Shown: one piece after another, positions 29,035 to 38,735 of the stretch
Numbering within the stretch: the stretch's first letter is position 1
Layout: each line of letters starts with the position of its first letter
NCBI GenBank assembly: GCA_903877095.1
Contig: CAIRCP010000101.1
Span: 38,412-102,411, forward strand
Source of the DNA: an uncultured Actinomycetes bacterium
GTDB taxonomy: Bacteria > Actinomycetota > Actinomycetes > Mycobacteriales > Mycobacteriaceae
Reading direction: 5' to 3'
DNA length: 64,000 nucleotides
The notes under the pieces: generated by a model
What the model was told of the DNA's origin: nothing
Database searches by the model: none
What the model saw: the letters and a program-made list of their open reading frames with translations, nothing else
Position numbers and translations under genes: made by a program

Positions 29035-30566
29035 TCGAGGCGGCTATCGGAAACCTGATCGACTACGGCGTCAAGCAGGGGCTGATCGCCGATGGGGACC
29101 GCGCCTACGTCCGCAACCGCATCATCGAAGTGCTGCAGATCGAGGACTACGACCTCGCCGCTGAGAAGTCGGACTGCGCGACGTCGGACTGCGCGACACC
29201 GGACGCTGCCGACACCCCGATCGACGAACTGCTCGCTCCAATCCTCGAGTACGGCGTCGCCACCGGGCTCATCGAGCCGGACACCATCACCGAGCGTGAT
29301 CTGTGGGACACCGCCGTCATGGGCGCCTTCGTCATGCATCCTTCGGTGATCTCACAGCGGTTCTGGACGCTGTACCAGCAGGACCCGGCTGAGGCCACGG
29401 ATTACTTTCACCATCTGTCGGTCGCGAGCAACTACGTCCGCACCGGGCGTACCGCGCGGGACATCTCCTGGAAGCAGGACACCGGGTACGGCCGGATGGA
29501 CATCACCATCAACCTGTCCAAGCCGGAGAAGGATCCGCGCGATATCGCCAAGGCGGCCAAGAAGATCCGCGTCCCCGGCCAGCAGCCGTATCCCGCGAAC
29601 CTTCTGGTCCGGGACAATGAGGGCTATCCCGGACGCGGCGGTCATCCGGCCCGGCAGAATCTGCGTCTCATCCCGATAGCACTCGGCGGCGAACGCTGGT
29701 TTCTGCAGTACTCCCCCTACGAGTATTACGACGAGCACGCCATCGTGCTGAGCGAGGCGGCCCGGCCGATGAAAATCGACGGCGCCGCCTTCGCGCGGCT
29801 GGCCGATTTCGTGGAAACGATCCCGCACTACTTCGTCGGATCCAATGCCGATCTGCCGATCGTCGGCGGCTCGATCCTCAGTCAGGACCACTTCCAGGGC
29901 GGCGCTTACCAATTCGCGCTCGACCGCGCGGCCGTGGATGCCGCTTGGGATCTCGATGGGGTGAGCGTGGAAGTCCTGCGCTGGCCGCTGTCGGTGCTGC
30001 GGTTGCGCGGGCCACGCGCACAGGTGCTGGACCGGGCGACCGAACTGCTGGCCGCCTGGCGGGATTATTCCGACCCGGAGCACGACGTCCTGGCCTATAC
30101 CGGCGAGACCCCGCACAACACGATCACGCCCATCGCGCGGCTCGTCGACGGCCAGCTGCAGTTGACCCTGTGCCTGCGGAACAACCGCACCACGGCCGAG
30201 CATCCAGACGGGATCTTCCACCCGCATGCCGAGATCCACCCGATCAAGCGGGAGAACATCGGACTGATCGAGGCCATGGGTCTGGCCGTCCTGCCCGCCC
30301 GGCTGGAGACCGAACTGGAGCAGGTCGCCTCAGCACTGATGACGGGATCGGAACTGCCGCAAGACATGTCGGCTCACCAACCAATGCTCGACAGCCTCCG
30401 CGCACGCCATGCCGGGCTGGGCACCATGGCCGAGGCCGTCACGGCCGTCCGACTGGAGGCGGGGAACTTCTTCGTACGGGGGTTAGAGCATTGCGGAGTT
30501 TTCGGCGACGATCCCGTCGGCGGCTGCCGGAGGTTTCTGACCACCCTTGGCTGGATAGCTTCGTGA
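29031..30566 (+). CDS. galT: Class II (GalT2) galactose-1-phosphate uridylyltransferase
   Basis: 511 residues, the Firmicutes-type enzyme rather than the 350-residue class I GalT. It exchanges UMP between UDP-glucose and galactose-1-phosphate. Family marks: SVASNYVRTGRTARDISWK, RQNLRLIPIALGGERWFLQYSPY, the DLPIVGGSILSQDHFQGG signature starting at Asp274, and HPHAEIHPIKRENIGLIEAMG. Gln285 replaces the first His of the usual S-H-[DEN]-H core. A 5-residue tandem repeat SDCAT-SDCAT lies near residue 46. GTG start overlaps the galK stop. Confidence 0.9.
   Translation: MIEAAIGNLIDYGVKQGLIADGDRAYVRNRIIEVLQIEDYDLAAEKSDCATSDCATPDAADTPIDELLAPILEYGVATGLIEPDTITERDLWDTAVMGAFVMHPSVISQRFWTLYQQDPAEATDYFHHLSVASNYVRTGRTARDISWKQDTGYGRMDITINLSKPEKDPRDIAKAAKKIRVPGQQPYPANLLVRDNEGYPGRGGHPARQNLRLIPIALGGERWFLQYSPYEYYDEHAIVLSEAARPMKIDGAAFARLADFVETIPHYFVGSNADLPIVGGSILSQDHFQGGAYQFALDRAAVDAAWDLDGVSVEVLRWPLSVLRLRGPRAQVLDRATELLAAWRDYSDPEHDVLAYTGETPHNTITPIARLVDGQLQLTLCLRNNRTTAEHPDGIFHPHAEIHPIKRENIGLIEAMGLAVLPARLETELEQVASALMTGSELPQDMSAHQPMLDSLRARHAGLGTMAEAVTAVRLEAGNFFVRGLEHCGVFGDDPVGGCRRFLTTLGWIAS
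29168..29197 (+). repeat. 15-bp perfect tandem duplication inside galT
   Basis: GTCGGACTGCGCGAC occurs twice in a row (29168-29182, 29183-29197). Because 15 is a multiple of 3 the frame is kept and five residues (SDCAT) are doubled, in a variable linker of GalT. Confidence 0.85.
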
Positions 30567-30592
30567 CGCCGACCGAATTCGAGGAGTGATCC

Positions 30593-31609
30593 ATGGCAGT
30601 ACTCGTCACCGGCGGGGCCGGTTACATCGGCAGCCACACCGTCGTGCAACTCATCGAGGCCGGTCTCGACCCGATCATCATCGACAACTTCTCCAACGCC
30701 AAGCACAGCGTGCTGGACCGGATCGCGGAGATCACCGGCACCCGGCCTGAGCACGTCGACGGCGACGTCCGCGACCGCTCGCTGCTCGACGGGCTGTTCG
30801 CCGACTACGACATCGAGTCGGTCATCCACTTCGCCGGGAAGAAGGCCGTCGGGGAATCCGTGGCGATGCCGGTGGACTACTACGACAACAACGTCAGTGG
30901 AACGATCGTCCTGATCGAGGCGATGCTCGAGGCGGACGTGCGCACCATCGTTTTCAGTTCGTCGGCCACCGTCTACGGCGACCCGGCGTCGGTTCCGATC
31001 CGGGAGGACTTTCCCGTCGGGGCGACGAATCCGTACGGGCACACCAAGCTGATGGTTGAGCAGATCCTGTCCGACGTGACCGTCGCCCACGACGACTGGT
31101 CGGTCTGCCTGCTGCGGTATTTCAATCCGGTCGGGGCACACGAGAGCGGACGCATCGGCGAGGATCCCTCCGGCATACCGAACAACCTGATGCCTTTCGT
31201 CGCGCAGGTGGCGGTCGGGCGGCGGGCTCACCTCGACGTGTTCGGTGGCGACTACCCGACGCCGGACGGCACCGGCGTTCGCGACTACATCCACGTCGTC
31301 GACCTCGCCGAGGGCCACCTCGCGGCGCTGCGCCACGCCGCCGGGCGACCCGGCCGCCACGTGTTCAACCTCGGCACCGGCACCGGCACCAGCGTGCTGG
31401 AACTTGTGCACGCCTTCGGGCAGGCCGCCGGTTCCCCGATTCCCTACCAGATCGTCGATCGCCGGCCGGGTGACATCGCGCAGTGCTGGGCCGACCCGTC
31501 ACGGGCCGCCGAGGTGCTCGGCTGGCGAGCCCGGCGAACCATCGAGGACATGACGTCCTCGACGTGGAAATGGCAGACGATGAACCCGAACGGCTACCCC
31601 GCCAAGTAG
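30593..31609 (+). CDS. galE: UDP-glucose 4-epimerase
   Basis: 338 residues, short-chain dehydrogenase/reductase fold. Interconverts UDP-galactose and UDP-glucose to close the Leloir cycle. NAD-binding GGAGYIGSH at residues 6-14, [19 protein letters not shown], the [10 protein letters not shown] catalytic Ser/Thr segment and YGHTK (Tyr-x-x-x-Lys). A good GAGGAG site precedes the ATG at 30593. The galE 3' end has a 14-base direct repeat: TGAACCCGAACGGC at 31581-31594 (coding for the MNPNG stretch) returns at 31610-31623, just after the stop. Confidence 0.95.
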   Translation: MAVLVTGGAGYIGSHTVVQLIEAGLDPIIIDNFSNAKHSVLDRIAEITGTRPEHVDGDVRDRSLLDGLFADYDIESVIHFAGKKAVGESVAMPVDYYDNNVSGTIVLIEAMLEADVRTIVFSSSATVYGDPASVPIREDFPVGATNPYGHTKLMVEQILSDVTVAHDDWSVCLLRYFNPVGAHESGRIGEDPSGIPNNLMPFVAQVAVGRRAHLDVFGGDYPTPDGTGVRDYIHVVDLAEGHLAALRHAAGRPGRHVFNLGTGTGTSVLELVHAFGQAAGSPIPYQIVDRRPGDIAQCWADPSRAAEVLGWRARRTIEDMTSSTWKWQTMNPNGYPAK

Positions 31610-31634
31610 TGAACCCGAACGGCGGCAACGTCTT

Positions 31635-33206
31635 TCAGAACGGCCACACCAGCGGTATCAGACCCACCGCCGCGACGAAGAACAACCCGACCATCGGTAA
31701 GCCGAGGCGCCAGAAGTCCGAGAACCGGTAGCCCGCCGGCCCCATCACCATCATGTTGGCCGGCGTTGCCACCGGGGTCAGGAAGGCCGCGGCGGCGGCG
31801 ACGCAGACACACATCAGCGCCGGCTTCGGCGAGACACCGATCTGGGTGGCGGCGGACACCGCGATCGGGATCATCATCAATGCGGTCGCCGCATTGCTGA
31901 TGAGTTGGCTGAACAGGACCGTCACCACGAACAGGGCCGCCAGCACCATGATCGGACCGGCGCCGGCGGTCGTGCCGACGATGATCTTGGCGACCAGTTC
32001 GCTGGCACCCGAGGTCCGGATCGCATGGGACAGCGGAATCATGCCGGCGATCAGCAGCACGGTCGTCCACTCGATGCGGCGGTAGGCCTGCTTGACGGTG
32101 AGAACCCCGGACAGGATCATCGCGCCGGCCGCCAGCAGTGCGGCGACCACCGCGGGCACCGCCCCGGTCGCGAGCAAGACCACCATCGCGGTCAGCACCG
32201 CGATCGCCCGCTTGGAGCCTCTGCCCAGCGGCACCGCCTGCCGGCGAACCAGATCCGGCCGGTCAACCACCAACAGACCATCCGAGGCGACCAGGTCGCC
32301 AAGGGCGTCCCAGGAGCCCTCCAGCAGGACACTGTCGCCGACGTGCAGATCATTGGAGCCGGAGCTTCGCTTCTTGCCGTCGCGGTGCACCGCGAGCACG
32401 GTCGCCTCGACCGCGGGCAGCGATTGACCCGGCCGCACCGATTCACCGACAAACCGGGAACGCGGGGGAATCACCACCTCCACGATCCCCGAGCCGCGTG
32501 CCACCAGGGCGTCAGCAACATCCTCGCTGCCCAGGCCGTAGTGCTCGGTCAACGTGACGGCGTGCTCACTGAGGTTGGCCGGCAGACTGTCGCTGGTCCG
32601 GTCAGGCAGCAGGCGCGGTCCCAGGATGGCGATCAGGGCGACACTGGCCGCTACCAGTGGGACACCGATGAAGGCGAATTCGGCGAATCCGAACTCGCCC
32701 ACCCCCGCGTTGGCCGCCCCTTCCGAGACGATGACGTTCACCGGGCTTCCGGTCAGCAGCAGCAACGAACCGGCGCTGGCGGCGAACGCCAGCGGCATGA
32801 GCAGCCGCGACGGCGGGATTCCCGTGCGCACCGCGACCAGGACGACGGCCGGCAGCAGTGCTGCCACCGCGCCGTTGATGTTGATCAGCGCGGTGAGCAC
32901 GGCCACCAGCAGCATGGTGAACACCAGCAGCCGGCGGTGGCTGCCGCCGGCCACCCGGAGCAGGGCCTGCCCGATCCAGGCCGTCACGCCGGATGCGTCG
33001 AGCCCCTCACTGACGACGAACAGCGACGCGATCAACACGACCGTCGGGTCCCCGAATCCGGACAGGGCTTGCGGGAGGTCCAGCACCCCGAGGAAATACA
33101 GGGCCAGTGCCGAGCCGATCGCGACGATCTCGACGGGCACCTTGTTCCAGACGAACAGCACCACGACGACGCCGAGTGTGAGGAGACTGATGGTCGCCTG
33201 GCTCAC
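31635..33206 (-). CDS. DASS/SLC13-type anion transporter with RCK_C (TrkA-C) domains
   Basis: 523 residues. Two halves of membrane helices with the inverted-repeat layout of the divalent anion:Na+ symporter family, ligand loops at LLLTGSPVNVIVSEG and FLTPVATPANMMVMG (the SNT-like motifs), and between them a cytoplasmic insert carrying two RCK_C-like units (GIVEVVIPPRSRFVGESV and LPAVEATVLAVHRDG...LHVGDSVLLEG). Proteins of this build carry sulfate, dicarboxylates or related anions; the substrate here is unknown. It converges on galE with a 25-base gap and is divergent from the monooxygenase. GTG start 6 bases after TAGTCT. Confidence 0.9.
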   Translation of the reverse strand: MSQATISLLTLGVVVVLFVWNKVPVEIVAIGSALALYFLGVLDLPQALSGFGDPTVVLIASLFVVSEGLDASGVTAWIGQALLRVAGGSHRRLLVFTMLLVAVLTALININGAVAALLPAVVLVAVRTGIPPSRLLMPLAFAASAGSLLLLTGSPVNVIVSEGAANAGVGEFGFAEFAFIGVPLVAASVALIAILGPRLLPDRTSDSLPANLSEHAVTLTEHYGLGSEDVADALVARGSGIVEVVIPPRSRFVGESVRPGQSLPAVEATVLAVHRDGKKRSSGSNDLHVGDSVLLEGSWDALGDLVASDGLLVVDRPDLVRRQAVPLGRGSKRAIAVLTAMVVLLATGAVPAVVAALLAAGAMILSGVLTVKQAYRRIEWTTVLLIAGMIPLSHAIRTSGASELVAKIIVGTTAGAGPIMVLAALFVVTVLFSQLISNAATALMMIPIAVSAATQIGVSPKPALMCVCVAAAAAFLTPVATPANMMVMGPAGYRFSDFWRLGLPMVGLFFVAAVGLIPLVWPF

Positions 33207-33212
33207 GCGTTG

Positions 33213-33218
33213 AGACTA
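33213..33218 (-). promoter_or_regulatory. Predicted -10 (TAGTCT) of the leaderless anion transporter gene
   Basis: TAGTCT on the minus strand ends 6 bases before the GTG at 33206. With the plus-strand hexamer at 33263 it forms a compact divergent promoter region of 68 bases. Confidence 0.5.
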
Positions 33219-33262
33219 CTGATTGGCGGCTCTATTGCGGCTAGATCACCGTTGTCCGCGCC

Positions 33263-33268
33263 TAGGCT
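33263..33268 (+). promoter_or_regulatory. Predicted -10 (TAGGCT) of the leaderless monooxygenase gene
   Basis: TAGGCT ends 6 bases before the ATG at 33275; no Shine-Dalgarno is present, in keeping with a leaderless message. Confidence 0.55.
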
Positions 33269-33274
33269 TTCGCT

Positions 33275-34756
33275 ATGACGCCGGATTCCCAGACTTTGAT
33301 CGTCGGTGCGGGATTCTCCGGCATCGGCGCGGGAGTGCTGCTCGACGAGGCGGGCCTGGGCGACTACCTGATCGTGGACGCCGCCGACGGGCCGGGCGGT
33401 ACCTGGTACTGGAACACCTATCCCGGTATCGCCGTGGACATTCCGTCGTTCTCCTACCAGTTCTCCTTCGAACAGAGCCGGGACTGGTCGCGGGTGTACG
33501 CCCCGGGCGGCGAACTTCGCGCCTACGCCGAGCACTGCGTCGAGAAGTACGGTCTGCGCCGCCGGATGCGGTTCGGCACCACCGTCAGCGCAGCGCAGTT
33601 CGACATCGACAACGACCTGTGGCGGGTCGACCTGGGTTCCGGTGAGCCGGTGACCGCGCGGTTTCTGATCAATGCCAGCGGGGTGATGACCCGCCCCAAG
33701 CTGCCCGAGATCGACGGCCTGGACTCGTTCGGCGGTCCGGTCATGCACACCGCCCGGTGGGACCACAGCGTCGACCTGACCGGCAAGCGCGTGGCGATCA
33801 TCGGCACCGGCGCCTCAGCAGTCCAGGTGATTCCGGAGATCGCCCCGAAAGTCAAGCAGCTCAACGTTTTCCAGCGCACCCCCATCTGGTGCTTCCCCAA
33901 ACTCGACGCGCCGATCTCCGGGGCGGCCCGGCTGGCTATGCGGGTGCCCGGCGGCCGCACCGTCCAACGGATGCTCAGCCAGGCGTTCGTCGAGTTCACC
34001 TTCCCGTTGGCCGCGAACTACTTCACTCTCAACCCGTTCGCCCGAAAAATGGCCAAGGCCGGCCAGGCCTACCTGCGCAGCCAGGTGCACGATCCGGCCG
34101 TCCGGGACAAGCTCACGCCGCGCTACGCCGTCGGCTGCAAGCGCCCCGGATTCCACAACACCTACCTGTCGACGTTCAACCGCGACAACGTCGCATTGAT
34201 CACCGAGCCGATCGCACGGGTCACCGAAACCGGCGTCACGACCGCCGACGGACAGTCCCACGACGTCGACGTGCTCATCCTGGCGACCGGATTCACCCTG
34301 CTGGACGCCGACGCGGGCACCTTCGCGGTGACCGGCCCGGGTGGTCGCTCGCTGGCGCGGTTCTGGGAGGAGAACCGGCTGCAGGCCTACGAGGGCGTCA
34401 GCGTGCCGGGATTCCCGAACATGTTCTCGGTGTTCGGTCCGTACGGCTACGTCGGGTCGTCGTACTTCGCGCTGATCGAAGCGCAGACCCACCACATCGT
34501 GCGCTGCCTGGCCCAGGCCGAACGCACCGGTTCGACCCGGGTCGAGGTCAGCGGCGACGCCAACGACCGCTACTTCGCCGAGATGATGCGCAAGCGGCAC
34601 CGGCAGATCTTCTGGCAGCCGAGCTGCCAGAACGCCAACAGCTACTACTTCGACCGCAACGGCGACGTGCCCCTGCGGCCGACCACGACGGTCGAGGCGT
34701 ACCTGCGCAGCCGGCGTTTTCCGTTGAAGGACTACGAGTTCACCGCAGCCGGCTAA
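33275..34756 (+). CDS. Flavin-containing (Baeyer-Villiger-type) monooxygenase
   Basis: 493 residues. FAD-binding GAGFSGIG (about residues 11-18), GGTWYWNTYPGIAVDIPS (typical of class B monooxygenases), the Baeyer-Villiger fingerprint FGGPVMHTARWD (about 150-161), and the NADPH-binding GTGASAVQ. Mycobacteria carry many such enzymes (EthA-like and others) that oxidise ketones, steroids or sulphur compounds; substrate cannot be told here. Divergent from the anion transporter and followed at once by a terminator. Confidence 0.93.
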   Translation: MTPDSQTLIVGAGFSGIGAGVLLDEAGLGDYLIVDAADGPGGTWYWNTYPGIAVDIPSFSYQFSFEQSRDWSRVYAPGGELRAYAEHCVEKYGLRRRMRFGTTVSAAQFDIDNDLWRVDLGSGEPVTARFLINASGVMTRPKLPEIDGLDSFGGPVMHTARWDHSVDLTGKRVAIIGTGASAVQVIPEIAPKVKQLNVFQRTPIWCFPKLDAPISGAARLAMRVPGGRTVQRMLSQAFVEFTFPLAANYFTLNPFARKMAKAGQAYLRSQVHDPAVRDKLTPRYAVGCKRPGFHNTYLSTFNRDNVALITEPIARVTETGVTTADGQSHDVDVLILATGFTLLDADAGTFAVTGPGGRSLARFWEENRLQAYEGVSVPGFPNMFSVFGPYGYVGSSYFALIEAQTHHIVRCLAQAERTGSTRVEVSGDANDRYFAEMMRKRHRQIFWQPSCQNANSYYFDRNGDVPLRPTTTVEAYLRSRRFPLKDYEFTAAG

Positions 34757-34761
34757 AGACG

Positions 34762-34795
34762 AAAGCGGCCCACGTCTGACGACGTGAGCCGCTTT
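34762..34795 (+). terminator. Terminator-like hairpin between the monooxygenase and metK
   Basis: AAAGCGGCCCACG (34762-34774) pairs with CGTGAGCCGCTTT (34783-34795), one C-A mismatch, loop TCTGACGA. It serves convergent genes, the plus-strand monooxygenase and the minus-strand metK, so it may be bidirectional. The stem and loop match the hairpin at 21379 except for a few bases. Confidence 0.85.
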
Positions 34796-34820
34796 CGGGG
34801 CCGGCGCCCCTTGATCGTCG

Positions 34821-36032
34821 TCAGACGGAAGCCTGGAGCTCCTCGACCTTGTTGGTCCGCTCCCACGGCAGGTCGACGTCGGTGCGGCCGAAGTGGCCGT
34901 ACGCTGCCGTCGGCGCGTAGATCGGCCGCAGCAGGTCCAGGTCACGCACGATCGCGCCGGGGCGCAGATCGAACACCGCGCTGATGGCCTTCTCGATGCG
35001 ATGCGGATCGACGGTCTCGCTGCCGAATGTCTCGACGAACAGGCCGACCGGCGCCGCCTTGCCGATCGCGTAGGCCACCTGGACCTCGACACGCTCGGCC
35101 AGGCCTGCGGCCACCACGTTCTTGGCCACCCAGCGCATCGCATAGGCCGCCGAACGGTCCACCTTGGACGGGTCCTTGCCGGAGAAGGCGCCGCCGCCGT
35201 GCCGGGCCCAGCCGCCGTAGGTGTCGACGATGATCTTGCGGCCGGTCAGACCGGCGTCACCCATCGGGCCGCCGACGACGAACTTGCCGGTGGGGTTGAC
35301 GAGCAGCCGAAAGTCGGAGGTGTCCAGGCTCTCGTGGGCCAGCTCGCTGAGCACGACATCGACGACGTGCTTGCGGATGTCAGCCGGAAGCTGTTCCTTC
35401 TCGTCGATCTCGGCGGCGTGCTGGGTCGACAACACGACGGTGTCGAGGCGGATCGGCGTGGTGCCCTCGTACTGGATGGTGACCTGCGTCTTGCCGTCCG
35501 GGCGCAGGTAGGGCAGCGGGCCGCGCTTGCGGACCTCGGTCAGCCGGCGGGCCAGCCGGTGTGCCAGCGCGATCGGCAGCGGCATCAGCTCCGGGGTGTC
35601 GCCGATCGCGTAGCCGAACATCAGGCCCTGGTCGCCGGCGCCCTGGAGGTCCAGCGGATCGCGCTCGCCCTCCACCCGGGCCTCGTAGGCGGTGTCCACA
35701 CCCTGGGCGATGTCCGGGGACTGCCGGCCGATGCCGATGTTCACCCCGCACGAGGCGCCGTCGAACCCCTTGTCCGAGGAGTCGTAACCGATCTCGAGGA
35801 TGCGCTCCCGGACGGTGTCGGTGATGTCGGCGAACGCCTCCTTGGCCGTGGTCGTGACCTCGCCGACCACGTGGACCTGGCCTGTGGTCACCAGCGTCTC
35901 AACGGCAACGCGGGACTTCGGGTCCGCCGCGAGCAGTGAGTCGAGCACCGAGTCGCTGATGGCGTCGCAGATCTTGTCCGGATGCCCTTCGGTCACCGAT
36001 TCGCTGGTGAACAACCGACCGTTATCACTCAC
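34821..36032 (-). CDS. metK: S-adenosylmethionine synthetase
   Basis: 403 residues. Makes S-adenosylmethionine from methionine and ATP. Family motifs: [39 protein letters not shown] with GAGDQGLM, and [19 protein letters not shown]. The GTG at 36032 gives [11 protein letters not shown], matching the M. tuberculosis start; an open extension upstream has no support. AAGGGG lies about 10 bases before the GTG. It follows coaBC in the mihF-gmk-rpoZ-coaBC-metK order of Rv1388-Rv1392. No SAM riboswitch was seen in the 90-base gap upstream. Confidence 0.97.
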   Translation of the reverse strand: MSDNGRLFTSESVTEGHPDKICDAISDSVLDSLLAADPKSRVAVETLVTTGQVHVVGEVTTTAKEAFADITDTVRERILEIGYDSSDKGFDGASCGVNIGIGRQSPDIAQGVDTAYEARVEGERDPLDLQGAGDQGLMFGYAIGDTPELMPLPIALAHRLARRLTEVRKRGPLPYLRPDGKTQVTIQYEGTTPIRLDTVVLSTQHAAEIDEKEQLPADIRKHVVDVVLSELAHESLDTSDFRLLVNPTGKFVVGGPMGDAGLTGRKIIVDTYGGWARHGGGAFSGKDPSKVDRSAAYAMRWVAKNVVAAGLAERVEVQVAYAIGKAAPVGLFVETFGSETVDPHRIEKAISAVFDLRPGAIVRDLDLLRPIYAPTAAYGHFGRTDVDLPWERTNKVEELQASV

Positions 36033-36122
36033 AGTGTCAAACCCCTTCGATACCTGGTCACATACGTGGTTTCCCACCCGCATGCGCATTTTCATTGCCG
36101 GCCCCTGCGACCGGCGATAGTG

Positions 36123-37382
36123 TTACCTGTCGCTGCCGCGCAGGAACGCCGCGATCGCGTCCACAATACGGCTTGCCATCAGAGTCTTCGAACCATGCTC
36201 CAGCGCGACCTCGGTGCCGTCCGATCCGAGCAGCCACCCGTCGTTGCTGTCGACCTCGAAGGCTCGGCCGTCCCCCACCGCGTTGACCACCAGCAGATCG
36301 CAGGCTTTTCGGGCCAGTTTGGCCCGGGCGTGGAACAGCACGTCGCCGTTGGCGTCGCCGGTCTCGGCGGCGAAGCCGACGATCGCGCCCATGTTGGGCA
36401 GCTGCCCGTCGGCGCGCTGTCGCACCGTGCCGGCCAGTACGTCGTCGGTGCGGACCAACTCCACCGTCGGTCCTGCGGTGGCATCGTCGGATGAGACGGC
36501 GGTCTTCTTGATCTTGCTGCCGGCGACGTGCGCCGGCCGGAAATCAGCGACGGCGGCGGCCATCACCAGCACGTTGGCCTCCGGGGCGTGCTTGGTGACG
36601 GCGTCACGCAACTGGGCGGCGGAGGTCACGCTGAGCACATGCACGCCCGCCGGGTCGGCCAGACCGGCGGTGTTGCCGGCGATGAGAGTCACCTCAGCGC
36701 CGCGTTGCGCCGCGATCCGGGCCACGGCATACCCCTGCTTGCCCGAGCTGCGGTTGCCGATGAACCGCACCGGGTCCAGTGCCTCCCGGGTGCCACCGGC
36801 GGTGACCAGGAACTTCGTCCCGCTCAGGTCGTAGGGCATCGCGTCGGGGCGGGCCAGCAGCAGCTCGGCGAAGGTGGTGATCTCCTCCGGTTCGGGAAGC
36901 CGCCCCGGGCCGGTGTCGGCGCCGGTGAGCCGGCCCGACGCGGGCTCCAGGACCACCGATCCCCGGCTCCGCAGCGTCGCCACGTTGTCGGCGGTGGCGG
37001 GGTGCTGCCACATCTCGGTGTGCATCGCGGGCGCGAAGAGCACCGGGCAGCGGGCGGTGAGCAGGGTGGCGGTCAGCAAGTCGTCGGCACGACCGGCGGC
37101 GGCACGGGCCAGCAGGTCGGCAGTCGCGGGAGCCACCACTACCAGATCGGCCTGCTGGCCGAGCCGGACGTGTGGGACGTCGGGAACATCTTCGAAGACC
37201 CCGGTATGCACGGGGTGGCCGGAGAGCGCTTCGAAGGTGGCTGCCCCGACGAACCGCAATGCGGACTCGGTCGGGACGACCCGAACGTCGTGGCCGGCCT
37301 CACTGAGCTGGCGGACCACCGAACATGCTTTGTAGGCGGCGATGCCACCGGCAACGCCGACGACGATCCGCTTGGGGTTCAC
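36123..37382 (-). CDS. coaBC: Bifunctional phosphopantothenoylcysteine decarboxylase/synthetase
   Basis: 419 residues. CoaC half (about 1-190): flavoprotein with GVAGGIAAYK, the catalytic His of VPHVRLGQQAD, and PAMHTEMWQHPA (PXMNXXMW motif with His for Asn). CoaB half (about 190-419): FLVTAGGTREALDPVRFIGNRSSGKQG, then KIKK (catalytic Lys) for CTP-dependent joining of cysteine to phosphopantothenate. Together they make 4'-phosphopantetheine for coenzyme A. GTG start at 37382, 36 bases downstream of rpoZ. Confidence 0.96.
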   Translation of the reverse strand: MNPKRIVVGVAGGIAAYKACSVVRQLSEAGHDVRVVPTESALRFVGAATFEALSGHPVHTGVFEDVPDVPHVRLGQQADLVVVAPATADLLARAAAGRADDLLTATLLTARCPVLFAPAMHTEMWQHPATADNVATLRSRGSVVLEPASGRLTGADTGPGRLPEPEEITTFAELLLARPDAMPYDLSGTKFLVTAGGTREALDPVRFIGNRSSGKQGYAVARIAAQRGAEVTLIAGNTAGLADPAGVHVLSVTSAAQLRDAVTKHAPEANVLVMAAAVADFRPAHVAGSKIKKTAVSSDDATAGPTVELVRTDDVLAGTVRQRADGQLPNMGAIVGFAAETGDANGDVLFHARAKLARKACDLLVVNAVGDGRAFEVDSNDGWLLGSDGTEVALEHGSKTLMASRIVDAIAAFLRGSDR

Positions 37383-37418
37383 GACAACCGATCCGCGCCA
37401 GCACCCGCTCCGGGACGG

Positions 37419-37736
<318 letters not shown>

Positions 37737-37782
37737 TCAGGTGGGATCGGATGGGTCTTCAGGTGGTTTGGGCTCAGACCCC

Positions 37783-38409
37783 TCACGCCGACTCAGGCGC
37801 GTTTCCCACCAGCAACGATAGCAATTCTGCACATGCAGATTCCAATTGGCTGTTGACGACGACGACGTCGAACTCGCCCTGTGCGGCCAATTCGGCCTCC
37901 GCGGTGGCCAGCCGCCGGGCCATGACCTCGGGAGTCTCGGTGCCGCGGCCGACGAGGCGCTGCCGCAATGACTCCCAGTCCGGGGGCGCCAGGAAGACGC
38001 TCAGCGCGTCGGGCATGGCATTCTTGACCGCCCGGGCGCCGGCGAGGTCGACCTCGATGAGCACCGGGCGACCGGCCTCGGCGGCCCTCAGGACTGGCGC
38101 CGACAATGTTCCCGAACGGTGCAGGCCGCCGTGGATCTCGGCCCATTCCAGCATTTGGCCGCTCTGGATGAGCTCCTGGAAGCGCTCGGTGCTGACGAAG
38201 TGGTAGTCCTGACCGTCCACTTCGCCGGGCCGCGGTGCACGGGTGGTCGCCGACACGCTGAAATGCAGGTCGGGAAACACGTCACGCAGACGCCGTACAA
38301 CCGTCGACTTACCGACGGCCGAAGGGCCGGACAGCACCAGCACGCGTCCACGCGATGCCCGAGGACGGGTTGAACCGTCCTCGCTGCCCGGCCCTTCGCC
38401 GGCGTTCAT
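37783..38409 (-). CDS. gmk: Guanylate kinase
   Basis: 208 residues. Phosphorylates GMP to GDP. P-loop GPSAVGKST (about 28-36), GMP-binding [23 protein letters not shown], and the lid with [11 protein letters not shown]. The first 20 residues form a polar N-terminal extension, as in other mycobacterial Gmk. ATG at 38409, 14 bases after mihF. Confidence 0.97.
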   Translation of the reverse strand: MNAGEGPGSEDGSTRPRASRGRVLVLSGPSAVGKSTVVRRLRDVFPDLHFSVSATTRAPRPGEVDGQDYHFVSTERFQELIQSGQMLEWAEIHGGLHRSGTLSAPVLRAAEAGRPVLIEVDLAGARAVKNAMPDALSVFLAPPDWESLRQRLVGRGTETPEVMARRLATAEAELAAQGEFDVVVVNSQLESACAELLSLLVGNAPESA

Positions 38410-38423
38410 CGACCTGATGAGCC

Positions 38424-38735
38424 TCAGGAGAACTTTTCCAGCAGCGCCTTACGCTGCCGGTCCCCCAGGCCGCGCAGGCGGCGGGTGGGAGCGATCTCCA
38501 GCTCGGTCATGATCTCCTGCGCCTTGACCTTGCCCACCTTGGGCAAAGCCTCCAGCAGCGCGGAAACCTTCATCTTGCCGAGAACCTCGTCGGTCTCGGC
38601 ATCCTTGAGCACCTGCGTGAGGTTGGTGCCACCGCGCTTGAGCCGATCCTTCAGCTCAGCACGTATCCGACGTGCGGCGGCAGCCTTCTCCAAGGCTGCG
38701 GCGCGCTGCTCGTCGGTCAACTGGGGAAGGGCCAC
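38424..38735 (-). CDS. mihF: Mycobacterial integration host factor
   Basis: 103 residues, basic and helical: [34 protein letters not shown], and the C-terminal H2TH-type segment [28 protein letters not shown] that binds DNA. mIHF is an essential nucleoid protein, unrelated to enteric IHF. GTG at 38735 with GGAGGAAA 8 bases upstream; an upstream MVQKWKLRRRKP extension is open but begins far from a ribosome site. Heads the gmk-rpoZ-coaBC-metK run. Confidence 0.95.
   Translation of the reverse strand: MALPQLTDEQRAAALEKAAAARRIRAELKDRLKRGGTNLTQVLKDAETDEVLGKMKVSALLEALPKVGKVKAQEIMTELEIAPTRRLRGLGDRQRKALLEKFS

Noticed and set aside
36033-36122. SAM riboswitch upstream of metK
   Set aside because: Only 90 bases, no SAM-aptamer pattern; the gap merely links coaBC and metK.
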